From JABJAG01 sp965222215 (GTDB lineage: Bacteria > Pseudomonadota > Alphaproteobacteria > UBA6615), in the NCBI GenBank assembly GCA_965222215.1, contig OZ244931.1:2232001-2296000 (forward strand): 64,000 nucleotides of DNA, read 5' to 3'. A model generated the notes under the pieces. The model did not search any database. It worked only from the letters and a program-made list of their open reading frames with translations, and was not told the origin of the DNA. A program made the position numbers and the translations under genes. Positions within the stretch are counted from its first letter, which is position 1, and the number at the start of each line of letters is the position of its first letter. Below, one piece after another: positions 38,605 to 45,813 of this stretch.

Positions 38605-38708
38605 CAGACCACCATGGGGGCCGCAGACCCCCCCCCTACTTTTTTAAGCCGCCGCGCGAGCTGACTTGGGGGGACGGTCCCGGGGCGGCGGGTTTGCGGT
38701 GAATTCAC
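38604..38708 (-). CDS. Possible 34-residue coupled ORF
   Basis: A GTG at 38708 overlaps the HNH stop as GTGA, and the TGA stop overlaps the methyltransferase ATG by one base. The peptide begins MNSPQTRRPGTVPPSQL and is basic. Only the double coupling supports it; composition is G-tract rich. Confidence 0.4.
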   Translation of the reverse strand: MNSPQTRRPGTVPPSQLARRLKKVGGGSAAPMVV

Positions 38709-39085
38709 CCCCCCTCCCCCGGCCGCCGGCCGAAGCCGCCGTCCTCGGTCGCCGTCTTTCGATCGTGGTGTTGCTTGCACAGTGGTTGCCAGTTCCGTTT
38801 GTTCCAGAAGAGCTGCTGATCGCCGCGGTGCGGCACCTTGTGGTCGACGATCGTCGCAGGCTCGACGATGTCGTCCTCTTGGCACCGGACGCACAATGGG
38901 TTGCGCTTCAGGAACTCCTTGCTCGCGCGTCGCCAGCGCGCACCGTAGCCACGGCTCGCTGCCGAGCCACGGCGCCGGTCGAACTCACGACGCTCTTTGT
39001 TGCGGTGCTTCTCACATCGCCCGCCCTTCGCGACGACGACACCGCATCCGGCATAGGAGCAGACGCGTGGTGCGGCGTAGGGCAT
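38705..39085 (-). CDS. HNH endonuclease
   Basis: 126 residues. Zinc-ribbon-like Cys pairs (CSYAGC, then CEKH) come before the HNH core: CVRCQEDD, IVDHKVPH, NWQPLCKQHHDRKT. HNH proteins beside terminases assist cos-site cleavage in HK97-type phages. The stop overlaps the next small ORF. Confidence 0.92.
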   Translation of the reverse strand: MPYAAPRVCSYAGCGVVVAKGGRCEKHRNKERREFDRRRGSAASRGYGARWRRASKEFLKRNPLCVRCQEDDIVEPATIVDHKVPHRGDQQLFWNKRNWQPLCKQHHDRKTATEDGGFGRRPGEGG

Positions 39086-39197
39086 GGCTGGTGTCAGAAA
39101 CGCGAAGCGCCCGCCGAGGGGAATTCCTCGCGGGCGCTTTGATCCGAAGATGTCGCGGAGGCTACGCGTCGTTTGTTCGGTTTGTCCAGTAAAAAAA

Positions 39198-39701
39198 TCA
39201 CCGCGGGCGTCGCGTCGGGTCGTTGAGCACCCTCGCGATGCGCGTCAGGCCGTCCTTGTAGACCTTGTTCGCCTGCGTCCGGCCCAGCCCTGAGCCGGCC
39301 CACGCACCGCCGCGCGAGCGCCGGTCGGCGTGCGCCATGATGTCCTTCCAAGGCGCGCCGGCGACACCGCGCGCGAACACGACGAACCGCTCGCGCGGAT
39401 CCGTGAGCAGGAACAACCAGCACAACGCGTCCTCCATTTCGCTGATCGCCTGCGCGCTCGGCAGCGCCGGGCGAACCTTGGTGCCGCCCGGCCGATGGCT
39501 TTCGGCCTGCGCGACCAGGTCGGAGAACTCCCGCAACACGCCCGGCCAGCCGGTGCCGGTCTTGCCCGGCAGCCGGACCGGCAGGCGCTTCAGCGTCTCG
39601 CCGGCCCGCCGCAATGAACCCTCGACCGCCTGCCAGTCCCAGCGTAACGGCGTCACACCCTCTGTTACAGAATTTGTTACACCAGAAACCCTTGAAACCA
39701 T
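39198..39701 (-). CDS. Phage protein, DUF6362-like, possible late regulator
   Basis: 167 residues. Contains TLKRLPVRLPGKTGTGWPGVLR at about residue 37 in pieces, then AISEMEDALCWLFLLTDPRERFVVFARG, ending in a basic helix-turn-helix-like part (WKDIMAHADRRSRGG, then GRTQANKVYKDGLTRI) that resembles sigma-factor region 4. It lies between replication and packaging genes, a usual place for a late-gene activator, but this is inference. The first codons run through the GTTACA repeat cluster. Confidence 0.62.
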   Translation of the reverse strand: MVSRVSGVTNSVTEGVTPLRWDWQAVEGSLRRAGETLKRLPVRLPGKTGTGWPGVLREFSDLVAQAESHRPGGTKVRPALPSAQAISEMEDALCWLFLLTDPRERFVVFARGVAGAPWKDIMAHADRRSRGGAWAGSGLGRTQANKVYKDGLTRIARVLNDPTRRPR

Positions 39702-39860
39702 TGTAACAATCTCCGTTTGTAACAGTGTGACAATCGTAACCGCCGTTCCTCGCGCGCGCGCGCGCGAGGAAACCCCGTTACACTTGTTACACTTGTCACA
39801 CCGTGGCTAACTCATTGGATTGTCGGGACTTTCCCCGTAACGCTCAGGCGTAACATCACC
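39663..39860. repeat. Cluster of TGTTACA / TGTAACA repeats
   Basis: Within about 200 bases I count at least eight copies of GTTACA or its reverse, e.g. TGTTACA at 39663 and 39675, TGTAACA at 39702 and 39719, GTTACAC near 39778 and 39786, a variant GTCACAC near 39796, and CGTAACA-like sites at 39850-39860. Spacing is irregular. They flank the 22-bp CG palindrome. Candidate replication origin iterons or operator array at the end of the primase-helicase gene. Confidence 0.6.
39748..39769. repeat. 22-bp alternating CG palindrome
   Basis: Perfect palindrome CCT(CG)8AGG in the short gap before the primase-helicase stop, in the middle of the GTTACA repeats. Could form a cruciform, a strong RNA stem, or Z-DNA. 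Confidence 0.7.
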
Positions 39861-42815
39861 CGTAACAGTTACCTCTTCACCGGCGTCTTCCGACTGCATC
39901 GCCTCATCGACGACCGGCAGGTACTTGCCCGGGATCGCTATGCAGCGCGTGATCGCGCCCGCGAACCTGACCGTGGTGGAATGGGCCGCGACATCGCTGC
40001 CCAGATACATCAGCGCCTCGCGCCACACGCGACGTGCCCAGCGGGATCCGTCAAAGACCCGGCTCAGCCCTTCGTGGTTGTTGGCGACGGCCAGAGCGTC
40101 GCCCGAGCCCTCGCCCCACTTGAGCATCCGCAGGCCGAGCCGCTGCAGGCTCTTGCGCTCCATCGAGCCGCTGCCCAGCCGCGCGGCGGCGATCAACTCG
40201 CCAATCGTACGCTGGTCGCCGGCCTGCCACATGCCCGCCGGCGTCGTCAGCAGGCGCGTCCAGCACTCCTGCCCCTCGTTCGAGTCTTCGTCGTCCTGCA
40301 GCGCGTCCATGATCAACGGCCGCCAGCGATCGATCTCCTCCTCGAGCGTGTCGGCATCGGGCACATGGTCCGCGACCAGAACATCCCGCCCGGCCGCGAA
40401 GGTCGCGAACTGCTCTGCCTCGCGCGGGCCACACCCGGCGCCGAGGAACGCATCGCGATAGACGTCGAACGTGTCGCGGAAGCGCGGCCAGTTGGCGATC
40501 GCGCGCGCCCGCAACCGGGGCGACAGGCGCCGCATTTCAACCTTGGCCTCATCCACGCGCTGCGAAAGGCCGGCCGGGTCGCGCCCCTGCGGCAGGCTGG
40601 CGAGGCGCACGTTGGTAATCCGCGACCGATCCTGCGGCCGCAACGGCCCCTGCAGGATCGATGACATATACGCCGAGCCGGTCACGTCAAACGTCTGGGC
40701 CGCACCGCCCGGCTGGCCGCGCACGGCGCGGGCACCGTTGCGCGAGCTCATGTGACTGATCAGCTCAATCACGGCCTTCAGCCGCCAATTCTCGCCCTCT
40801 TCGGCCTCGGCCTCGTCGAGGATCAGCGCGCGCGCCTCCCCGGTCATCGCCTGCCGCAGGCCGGCTTCGGTAAAGTTGTTCGCCATCGGATGCGCGCCCG
40901 CGCCCATAACAATCTCGACCAGCTCGGCAAGGGTCGTCTTGCCCGAGCCACGCCGCGCCGTCACATACACATGCGAGCGCCAATAGGGCGCGCCGCCCAA
41001 CATCGCCGCGCCGATATAACCCAGCACGACGTCTGCGCCGATCGGCCGGCCCTCAGCGCTTTCGCCGGCCATCCGCTCGAAATTCCAAAGGTCGATCGCC
41101 GCCTGCAGCTTCAGCCCGGCTTCGCGCCCCGCCTGCTTCGGCCCCGGCCGCTCGACAGGCGGTTTCGCCGGATAGAGCACATTGTCGATCTGGCGGCCGG
41201 CCGAGACCCACACCCGCTTGCCTTCGCCGTCGATCAGCGACAGGCCGTCGCCGGCATGCACCAGAATGTCGCCCTGCCCGTCTTTCCAGACGCCGACGCC
41301 CCGGATCGGCGTGCCCGGATCGAACAGGCCCTTGTTCGCGCACTCGCGCATCAGCCATCCGCGCACGCGGCGATAGTTGACGGAGTTCGGCCTCGCCATG
41401 CCATCTGAGTCAATCAGCGGGAAATGTTCCATCATCCAGTCGAGACGGCCGTCGAACAGCAGGTCGAGCCCGGCCTCGCCCATTTCCGACGCGCGAATAT
41501 CGAGCAGCTCGCCCAGCCGCGTCAGGAAGTAGAAGGTCCGCCCCAGCTTGCCGAGCGGGATGATCGGCAGCGTCTCCTTGCGATGCGCGTACTTGTCCTT
41601 GCCCGCATCGCCGCCGCCCGACCCGCTGCCGCCATCCTCCGCCGGCGGCGGGGCCTCGGGTTCCGGCTCCGGGAAGCGGTCCCGGAACGCCGCGAGCCCC
41701 AGCTCGAAATCGTCGATATACCGGGCCATGTCGCCGGGCGACCATCCTTCGGCCTTCGCATCGGCCAGATCCCAGCCCGGCTCGCATTCGCTGTCGCCGT
41801 AGGGCTTGCCCGGCGGCACCACCATCGAGACCGTGCATTCCTGCGCCTCGAGGATGTCCGCGATCTTCAGCATCGCCCTGACGCCGGGCTGCTCGACCGC
41901 CGCCTTCAATTCACCCGCCTTCGGGTGCCGCGATCCGTAGACCTGCGCATCCGCATCCGGCCAGAGCAGCACGTTCCGCCCGGCCAGCGGCGACCAGTCG
42001 GTCTTATCCGCCGTCGCGCCGCCGCGCGGCCAGCTGACGACGACATAGGCATCGCCGTCACCGTCCTCGGGCATCAGCGCCCGCGCGCCGTCGACGGCCT
42101 TCTCGCCCTCGACCACCAGCACCGGCCGCGCCTTCGGCGCGCGCGCCAGCTCGTCGAGGCCGTAGATCGGCATGGGCTCGTCGGCATGCTTCCAGTGCCA
42201 GCCGAGCTCACCGTCCAGCCGACCATAGGTCAGCGGCAGGATCGTCTTTTTCCCGCCCGCCATGTCCCAACGGCACACCGCGAACAGCGGGTCGCCCGTC
42301 TCACCGCGATAGATCCACACGCGGGTCGGCGCGCCCAGCTTCTCGTGCCCGTGCCCGATCGGCGGCTTCTGCCCCGCCGGCGGCGGCACGATCGGCTTCC
42401 ACTCGTCCGGCGGCTCGGCCGACGCCCTCGGCTCGGCGGTCCCCGCCGGCGGCTTGCGCGGCCGCCCGTCGCCCACCTTCGGCTCGCGCGCCACGTCGGC
42501 CGTGCCCCAGAACATCTCGGCCAGTTCCTCGGCCGCCTTGCCCTGCTCGAGGTGATGGATCGCCGCGTACAGCGAAATCAGGTCGCCGCCGCGATGCACG
42601 TCGTCGGCCCAGTCGCACCACACGCCGGTGCGCAGGTTGATCGCCAGCGACCCGGCCCCCTTGCCCTTGCGCGAGGGGGAGCCGGAAAGATCGCCGACCC
42701 GGTACTCCAAGCCGTTCCGGTCGACGCCGCCAAGCGGGAACCATGCCTCGCAAAGGTCGCGCGCCCGGCGCAACGCTTCCGCCTTGATTTTCTCGAAATC
42801 CAGCCGCCCCGCCAT
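39807..42815 (-). CDS. Bifunctional primase-helicase-like replication protein
   Basis: 1002 residues. The N-terminal part has a partial zinc-type primase look (WCDWADDVHRGGDLISLYAA). A TOPRIM-type strand is PVLVVEGEKAVDGARAL near residue 235, and acidic LLWPDADAQ follows. The C-terminal half has a Walker A (VTARRGSGKTTLAELVE) near residue 620 and Walker B-like ALILDEAEAEEGE. It would prime and unwind phage DNA. A low-complexity linker (GGSGSGGGDAG) separates the halves. It is the largest early gene; small zinc-binding genes precede it. Confidence 0.85.
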   Translation of the reverse strand: MAGRLDFEKIKAEALRRARDLCEAWFPLGGVDRNGLEYRVGDLSGSPSRKGKGAGSLAINLRTGVWCDWADDVHRGGDLISLYAAIHHLEQGKAAEELAEMFWGTADVAREPKVGDGRPRKPPAGTAEPRASAEPPDEWKPIVPPPAGQKPPIGHGHEKLGAPTRVWIYRGETGDPLFAVCRWDMAGGKKTILPLTYGRLDGELGWHWKHADEPMPIYGLDELARAPKARPVLVVEGEKAVDGARALMPEDGDGDAYVVVSWPRGGATADKTDWSPLAGRNVLLWPDADAQVYGSRHPKAGELKAAVEQPGVRAMLKIADILEAQECTVSMVVPPGKPYGDSECEPGWDLADAKAEGWSPGDMARYIDDFELGLAAFRDRFPEPEPEAPPPAEDGGSGSGGGDAGKDKYAHRKETLPIIPLGKLGRTFYFLTRLGELLDIRASEMGEAGLDLLFDGRLDWMMEHFPLIDSDGMARPNSVNYRRVRGWLMRECANKGLFDPGTPIRGVGVWKDGQGDILVHAGDGLSLIDGEGKRVWVSAGRQIDNVLYPAKPPVERPGPKQAGREAGLKLQAAIDLWNFERMAGESAEGRPIGADVVLGYIGAAMLGGAPYWRSHVYVTARRGSGKTTLAELVEIVMGAGAHPMANNFTEAGLRQAMTGEARALILDEAEAEEGENWRLKAVIELISHMSSRNGARAVRGQPGGAAQTFDVTGSAYMSSILQGPLRPQDRSRITNVRLASLPQGRDPAGLSQRVDEAKVEMRRLSPRLRARAIANWPRFRDTFDVYRDAFLGAGCGPREAEQFATFAAGRDVLVADHVPDADTLEEEIDRWRPLIMDALQDDEDSNEGQECWTRLLTTPAGMWQAGDQRTIGELIAAARLGSGSMERKSLQRLGLRMLKWGEGSGDALAVANNHEGLSRVFDGSRWARRVWREALMYLGSDVAAHSTTVRFAGAITRCIAIPGKYLPVVDEAMQSEDAGEEVTVTGDVTPERYGESPDNPMS

Positions 42816-42819
42816 TTAC

Positions 42820-43074
42820 CTACTCCCCCGCGCCCACCGCGCCCGCGGCCCGGGCATCGCCCGCCGCATTCACCATGGCGTTGCGCGCCGCCTGTTTTCT
42901 CAGGTGCCAAGCGCCGCGGTCGTACTTCACCGCCAGCCACGCCTCGCGAACGTCGTTCGGAATGATCGAAAAGCACGGCCCGCAGACCGCATCGCCGATT
43001 TTCTTTCGGTTCCGGCATCCATCGACCGGGCACGGCTCCCGGCTCACCCCGCCCCATTCGGATCGCCGGGCCAT
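42820..43074 (-). CDS. Small zinc-knuckle phage protein
   Basis: 84 residues from the ATG at 43074. Four cysteines in CPVDGCRNRKK then CGPCFSIIPNDVREAW make a C-x4-C...C-x2-C zinc site. The plus-strand protein at 48903 has the same layout. One-base overlap with the preceding gene. It carries a 13-bp palindrome (codons PNDVRE). Confidence 0.7.
   Translation of the reverse strand: MARRSEWGGVSREPCPVDGCRNRKKIGDAVCGPCFSIIPNDVREAWLAVKYDRGAWHLRKQAARNAMVNAAGDARAAGAVGAGE
42947..42959. repeat. 13-bp dispersed palindrome, copy 4 (CGAACGTCGTTCG)
   Basis: Exact palindrome inside the zinc-knuckle gene; reads NDVR on the minus strand. Confidence 0.85.
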
Positions 43075-43289
43075 CAGGCCGTGAACCCGTACTTGCCGGC
43101 CCACCATTCGGGCACCGTCAGTTTGCGATAGGCCGGCGCCGACAACGGGATCTGCCGCCTGTCGGTGATCAGCGAGCGCGGCAGGAATGCCGTCGCGAAC
43201 CCGTCGCTGACATGCAGCGCCTTGCGGGTCAGGCCGGTGACCTCCACTTCGATCGTGACGGTCTCGGCCGCTGTCGCCGGCGCGTTCAT
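43074..43289 (-). CDS. 71-residue early phage protein
   Basis: Begins MNAPATAAETVTIEVEVTG; beta-strand-rich start, then PRSLITDRRQIPLSAPAYRKL, ending PEWWAGKYGFTA. Not recognised. Four-base overlap upstream, one-base overlap downstream. Confidence 0.6.
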   Translation of the reverse strand: MNAPATAAETVTIEVEVTGLTRKALHVSDGFATAFLPRSLITDRRQIPLSAPAYRKLTVPEWWAGKYGFTA

Positions 43290-43714
43290 TTCTTCACCCC
43301 GGGCGGCGAAACGTCACCGAGGCACGGGAATGCGCCGAGGTTGCTGCGCGGCAGATCGCCGACGGCGCCTATGCTCCGGGTCACGAACGGCACGTCCTGC
43401 TCGGCGGCCCGGATCAGCGCGTCTTTCATGCCCGGTGACCAGCCCCGGTCGACATAGAACGCGATCAGGTCGGCCGACGCCCACCACGCGAACCCGGCCT
43501 CGATCCCCTGCTGCCGCTCGAGCGGGACCGCATCGTCGAGCACGCCCGGCTGGGTGTAGAGCAAATGCGATGCATAGGGCGCCTCGCCCCGGCTCAGGGC
43601 ATCGGCCATGGCCGCGCGGGCATAGGCCACGTTGAGCGCGACGGCGCCCGGCCGCTCGCCGGCGAAGGGCGACTCGATCACCACCCGCACGGGCATTTCT
43701 TTCTCGTCGCTCAT
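43286..43714 (-). CDS. DUF7768-like protein, possible nucleotide-acting domain
   Basis: 142 residues. The pattern VRVVIESPFAG, NVAYARAAMADAL, YASHLLYTQPGVLDD, PLERQQGIEAGFAWW and IAFYVDRGWSPGM is the DUF7768 family common in phages, which looks like a Rossmann-type nucleoside deoxyribosyltransferase relative (recognised by eye). A nucleotide-scavenging role is possible but unproven. Four-base overlaps at both ends. Confidence 0.72.
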   Translation of the reverse strand: MSDEKEMPVRVVIESPFAGERPGAVALNVAYARAAMADALSRGEAPYASHLLYTQPGVLDDAVPLERQQGIEAGFAWWASADLIAFYVDRGWSPGMKDALIRAAEQDVPFVTRSIGAVGDLPRSNLGAFPCLGDVSPPGVKK

Positions 43715-43926
43715 GGCTTGAACAGGTCCGGCTCGCCGCGCGAAACGCCGAGCAACTCGCTCACCCTCGCGCGTTCCTCGGCCGTCGTGCCGGCCTCGCC
43801 CCCGAAGGTGATGGTGCGTCGTTCCGGCCCCGCGGCGTCGTTGACCACGTAGACCTCGACATCCCGGTCGGCGTGGAACTCGAACCCGCCGGCGGGCAGC
43901 ATGCGGAAGACCAGCCGCGCCGGCAT
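43711..43926 (-). CDS. 71-residue early phage protein
   Basis: Starts at the ATG at 43926 (overlaps the preceding stop). Beta-rich: RLVFRMLPAGGFEFHAD, then VYVVNDAAGPERRTITFG; the end (AEERARVSELLGVSRGEPDLF) looks like a short helix. Unknown. Confidence 0.58.
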   Translation of the reverse strand: MPARLVFRMLPAGGFEFHADRDVEVYVVNDAAGPERRTITFGGEAGTTAEERARVSELLGVSRGEPDLFKP

Positions 43927-44213
43927 CAGGCCGCCCCCGCCCGCGGCGACACCCGGCGGCCGGAATATTCCGGTTGCTCGCCGATCAGCCGCAGCCGCTC
44001 GAGGTCGTCTTCGGAAAGCGCGCGCAGCTGCTCGTCGCGATCCTCGAACGGGCAGCCGTCGAGGTTGCAGGGCATGCACCCGGCCGCCGGCCGCGCCGGC
44101 GCGCCGTAAAGGCTGATATCGCAATGGCCGCAGATCCCGCGCACGCCCGGGTCGGCGGCCCGCCGCGTGTCGAGGCCCTTGCGCTGGCTCGGCAGGTTCG
44201 CGCCGTCAGGCAT
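43926..44213 (-). CDS. 95-residue Cys-rich early phage protein
   Basis: From the ATG at 44213. Contains ICGHCDI and CMPCNLDGCPFED, which together make a likely zinc site, then an acidic helical part (EQLRALSEDDLERLRLIGEQPE). Overlaps the preceding gene by 8 bases. Confidence 0.58.
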   Translation of the reverse strand: MPDGANLPSQRKGLDTRRAADPGVRGICGHCDISLYGAPARPAAGCMPCNLDGCPFEDRDEQLRALSEDDLERLRLIGEQPEYSGRRVSPRAGAA

Positions 44214-44583
44214 CGCCGCCCCCGTCATTTCCGTTGACAGGACTCGCGCCCGGGCTGTCGGAGTCCGGCCCCTCTTCAGCGAGGAGGTCGCGGATATGAC
44301 CGCGCGCAACATCGAACTCACCTGCCCCCACTGTCGCCACAAGCTGTCGGAAGGCGTCGCTCGGGCGGATAACGACGACCATCTCACCTGCCCCCGATGC
44401 GACCGGCGGTTCAAACTCGAGCATTCGGGTGCCGAGGTGCTCGAGCACGGCGTTGATGCCATCAATGACATCGTCGGGCACTGGAACCGAAAGCTCGGAC
44501 AGCGATAAATCGAGACCCCTGAGCATCTCGTTGATCGGCGCCGGGTCGGATTTCAGGCTTGCTTGCTGCGGGTTAAGGGTCAT
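44206..44583 (-). CDS. 125-residue early phage protein (antisense partner of 44296-44508)
   Basis: The ATG at 44583 overlaps the stop of the kinase gene (ATGA) and the gene ends 8 bases inside the next one, so it fits the operon exactly. The protein looks ordinary (LSLSELSVPVPDDVIDGINAV, then MVVVIRPSDAFRQLVATVG) and ends in an acidic tail with SDSPGASPVN. Bases 44296-44508 also encode a zinc-ribbon protein on the opposite strand. G+C at third codon positions is lower here than in its neighbours, as expected if both strands are used. Function unknown. Confidence 0.55.
   Translation of the reverse strand: MTLNPQQASLKSDPAPINEMLRGLDLSLSELSVPVPDDVIDGINAVLEHLGTRMLEFEPPVASGAGEMVVVIRPSDAFRQLVATVGAGEFDVARGHIRDLLAEEGPDSDSPGASPVNGNDGGGDA
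44234..44275 (+). promoter_or_regulatory. Element A: TTGACA plus two GANTC sites upstream of the zinc-ribbon gene
   Basis: TTGACAGGACTCG, 8 variable bases, CTGTCGGAGTCC, then GGCCCCTCT. GANTC sites at 44241-44245 and 44261-44265 are 20 bp apart. The same layout occurs in element B. No good -10 box is visible, so an activator may be needed. Confidence 0.55.
44296..44508 (+). CDS. 70-residue zinc-ribbon protein on the strand opposite the early operon
   Basis: ATG at 44296 with GGAGG 8 bases upstream. Two CXXC knuckles (CPHCRHK and CPRCDRRFKLE) are spaced as in zinc ribbons, followed by a helical part (AEVLEHGVDAINDIVGHW). C/G at third positions about 77 percent by hand count, higher than the opposite-strand ORF. 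Lies completely inside 44206-44583, so the two genes cannot both be strongly transcribed at once. Element A is upstream. Function unknown; DNA or RNA binding is plausible. Confidence 0.6.
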   Translation: MTARNIELTCPHCRHKLSEGVARADNDDHLTCPRCDRRFKLEHSGAEVLEHGVDAINDIVGHWNRKLGQR

Positions 44584-45383
44584 GCCGAACCTCCTTCGAT
44601 AACGCGGTCGCCTTCGCTCGGGCGATAGCCCGCCCACCAATCGCGCGCGGCCTGCTCCCATTCTTCGTCGCCGATGCCGTCGCGCTTGCTGTCGCTGCGC
44701 GCCCGGCGGACACATTCTTCCGGCGGCACGGCCAACACGCGGATTTCCGCGCCGACCAGCTCCGACCAGCTGTTCCACAAGTCACGCGACGGCTGCGACG
44801 TGACAATCCACGCGCGCGACACCCGCGCCGGGCGGGCGAGCCGCGCAATCACGGCGTCGCGCGCCACCAGCACAAACGGCAGGATCGGCACGCGCTGGCG
44901 CCGCGGCAGCTCACGCGTAGCGAGCGCGCGCACGAGGCGGTCGACGTCGACGATCAGATCATTCGGCCCCGCCTGCGCCTCGACATAGGTTGTCTTGCCG
45001 GCGGCCGGCGGTCCGCAAACCGCAACCACCTCGGCGCGCGCGCCCTCACCGGGGGCGAGCTCGATCTTGGCCATGCGTTGATCGCGGCCGCACTGCATCT
45101 CGATCCCGGTGCGGCCGTCGAGGGTGCTGACGCGCAAGACCGCAAGCTCGCCGCCGTCCTCCAAGCGAACCCGCCACGCCTCGTTCCGCCCCGGCTCCCA
45201 ATGCATGCGCAGCACATGGCTTGCCGCCGCCACCGGCGGGTCGGCAAGGCGGCCGCGCCACTGCTGGATCGGGTCGACCGAGGCCCAGCGTTCGTGCTCC
45301 TCGTACCCGCCGCGGTCGCCGGTCGGCTCAAGCAGGACCACGCGGCTGTTCATGGCGCCGATCTCCAGCGGGACACCGCTCAT
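44580..45383 (-). CDS. P-loop kinase with N-terminal adaptor-like domain
   Basis: 267 residues from the ATG at 45383 (GGAG 9 bases upstream). C-terminal half from about residue 118: Walker A in AVCGPPAAGKTTYVEAQ, an Asp pair in LIVDVDRLVRAL, and a lid-like RVSRAWIVTSQPSRDLW, as in polynucleotide or Zeta-toxin-like kinases. N-terminal part (NSRVVLLEPTGDRGGYEEHERWASVDPIQQW, read in pieces, and SHVLRMHWEPGRNEAW) has the look of phage head-tail adaptors but is located in the early region. Could modify DNA/RNA ends or a host factor. Coupled to the next gene by ATGA. Confidence 0.65.
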   Translation of the reverse strand: MSGVPLEIGAMNSRVVLLEPTGDRGGYEEHERWASVDPIQQWRGRLADPPVAAASHVLRMHWEPGRNEAWRVRLEDGGELAVLRVSTLDGRTGIEMQCGRDQRMAKIELAPGEGARAEVVAVCGPPAAGKTTYVEAQAGPNDLIVDVDRLVRALATRELPRRQRVPILPFVLVARDAVIARLARPARVSRAWIVTSQPSRDLWNSWSELVGAEIRVLAVPPEECVRRARSDSKRDGIGDEEWEQAARDWWAGYRPSEGDRVIEGGSA

Positions 45384-45407
45384 GCCGCGCGCTCCATGAT
45401 TTTGAGA

Positions 45408-45449
45408 TTGACAGGACTCGGTTGCGGCCTGTCCGACTCCGCGCCCTCT
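45408..45449 (+). promoter_or_regulatory. Element B: TTGACA plus two GANTC sites upstream of the 89-residue gene
   Basis: TTGACAGGACTCG (identical to element A), 8 variable bases, CTGTCCGACTCC, GCGCCCTCT. GANTC sites at 45415-45419 and 45435-45439, again 20 bp apart. Start codon 24 bases further on. Confidence 0.55.
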
Positions 45450-45473
45450 ACAACGCAAGAATGGAGGCCGGAC

Positions 45474-45743
45474 ATGGCCGCAACCGAAGACCCGCTCGAC
45501 GAGATCGGGAAGATGCTCGCCGAACTGCAGGGACGCGCGCTGGCGCAGCATTTCGTCATGCGCGCGATCCTCTTGACCTTGGCCCGGGATGCGGAGGAAC
45601 CCCGAGCCCGACTGGAGGAGATGTTCGCCGAGGCGACGGCGCTCTCGGATCGCCTCGCCGAACAAGCCGCGCCAGCAGGCGCAGAACTCGTTGCCATCGA
45701 CGCGGTCCAGCGAATGTTCGAGGCCGTGCTGCGGGATCTTTAG
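45474..45743 (+). CDS. 89-residue helical phage protein on the opposite strand
   Basis: ATG at 45474 with GGAGG upstream at good spacing. The protein is acidic and helical (DPLDEIGKMLAELQGRALAQHF, read as consecutive helices, then RLEEMFAEATALSDRLAE). The longer frame upstream is a shadow of the kinase gene. Not recognised. Paired with element B; converges with the leftward Cro-side operon. Confidence 0.68.
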   Translation: MAATEDPLDEIGKMLAELQGRALAQHFVMRAILLTLARDAEEPRARLEEMFAEATALSDRLAEQAAPAGAELVAIDAVQRMFEAVLRDL

Positions 45744-45813
45744 CCAGCGGAAGGGCCTCGACCCGGCACATTTCCTCGGCGGTTAAGACGCCGTGATCGC
45801 ATAGCCAACTCAT
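45556..45813 (-). CDS. Possible short early ORF, mostly antisense to the 89-residue gene
   Basis: ATG at 45813 overlaps the Cro-like stop (ATGA) with a GGAG site shared by sequence with the kinase start. The first about 23 residues (SWLCDHGVLTAEEMCRVEA) look protein-like; the remainder is antisense to 45474-45743 and Arg/Pro-rich. Perhaps a truncated gene. Confidence 0.3.
   Translation of the reverse strand: MSWLCDHGVLTAEEMCRVEALPLAKDPAARPRTFAGPRRWQRVLRLLARLVRRGDPRAPSPRRTSPPVGLGVPPHPGPRSRGSRA

Noticed and set aside
45380..45697. 105-codon minus-strand frame opposite the 89-residue gene
   Set aside because: Ser/Ala/Arg-rich shadow. Only its last 30 codons, which couple to the kinase start, could be meaningful.
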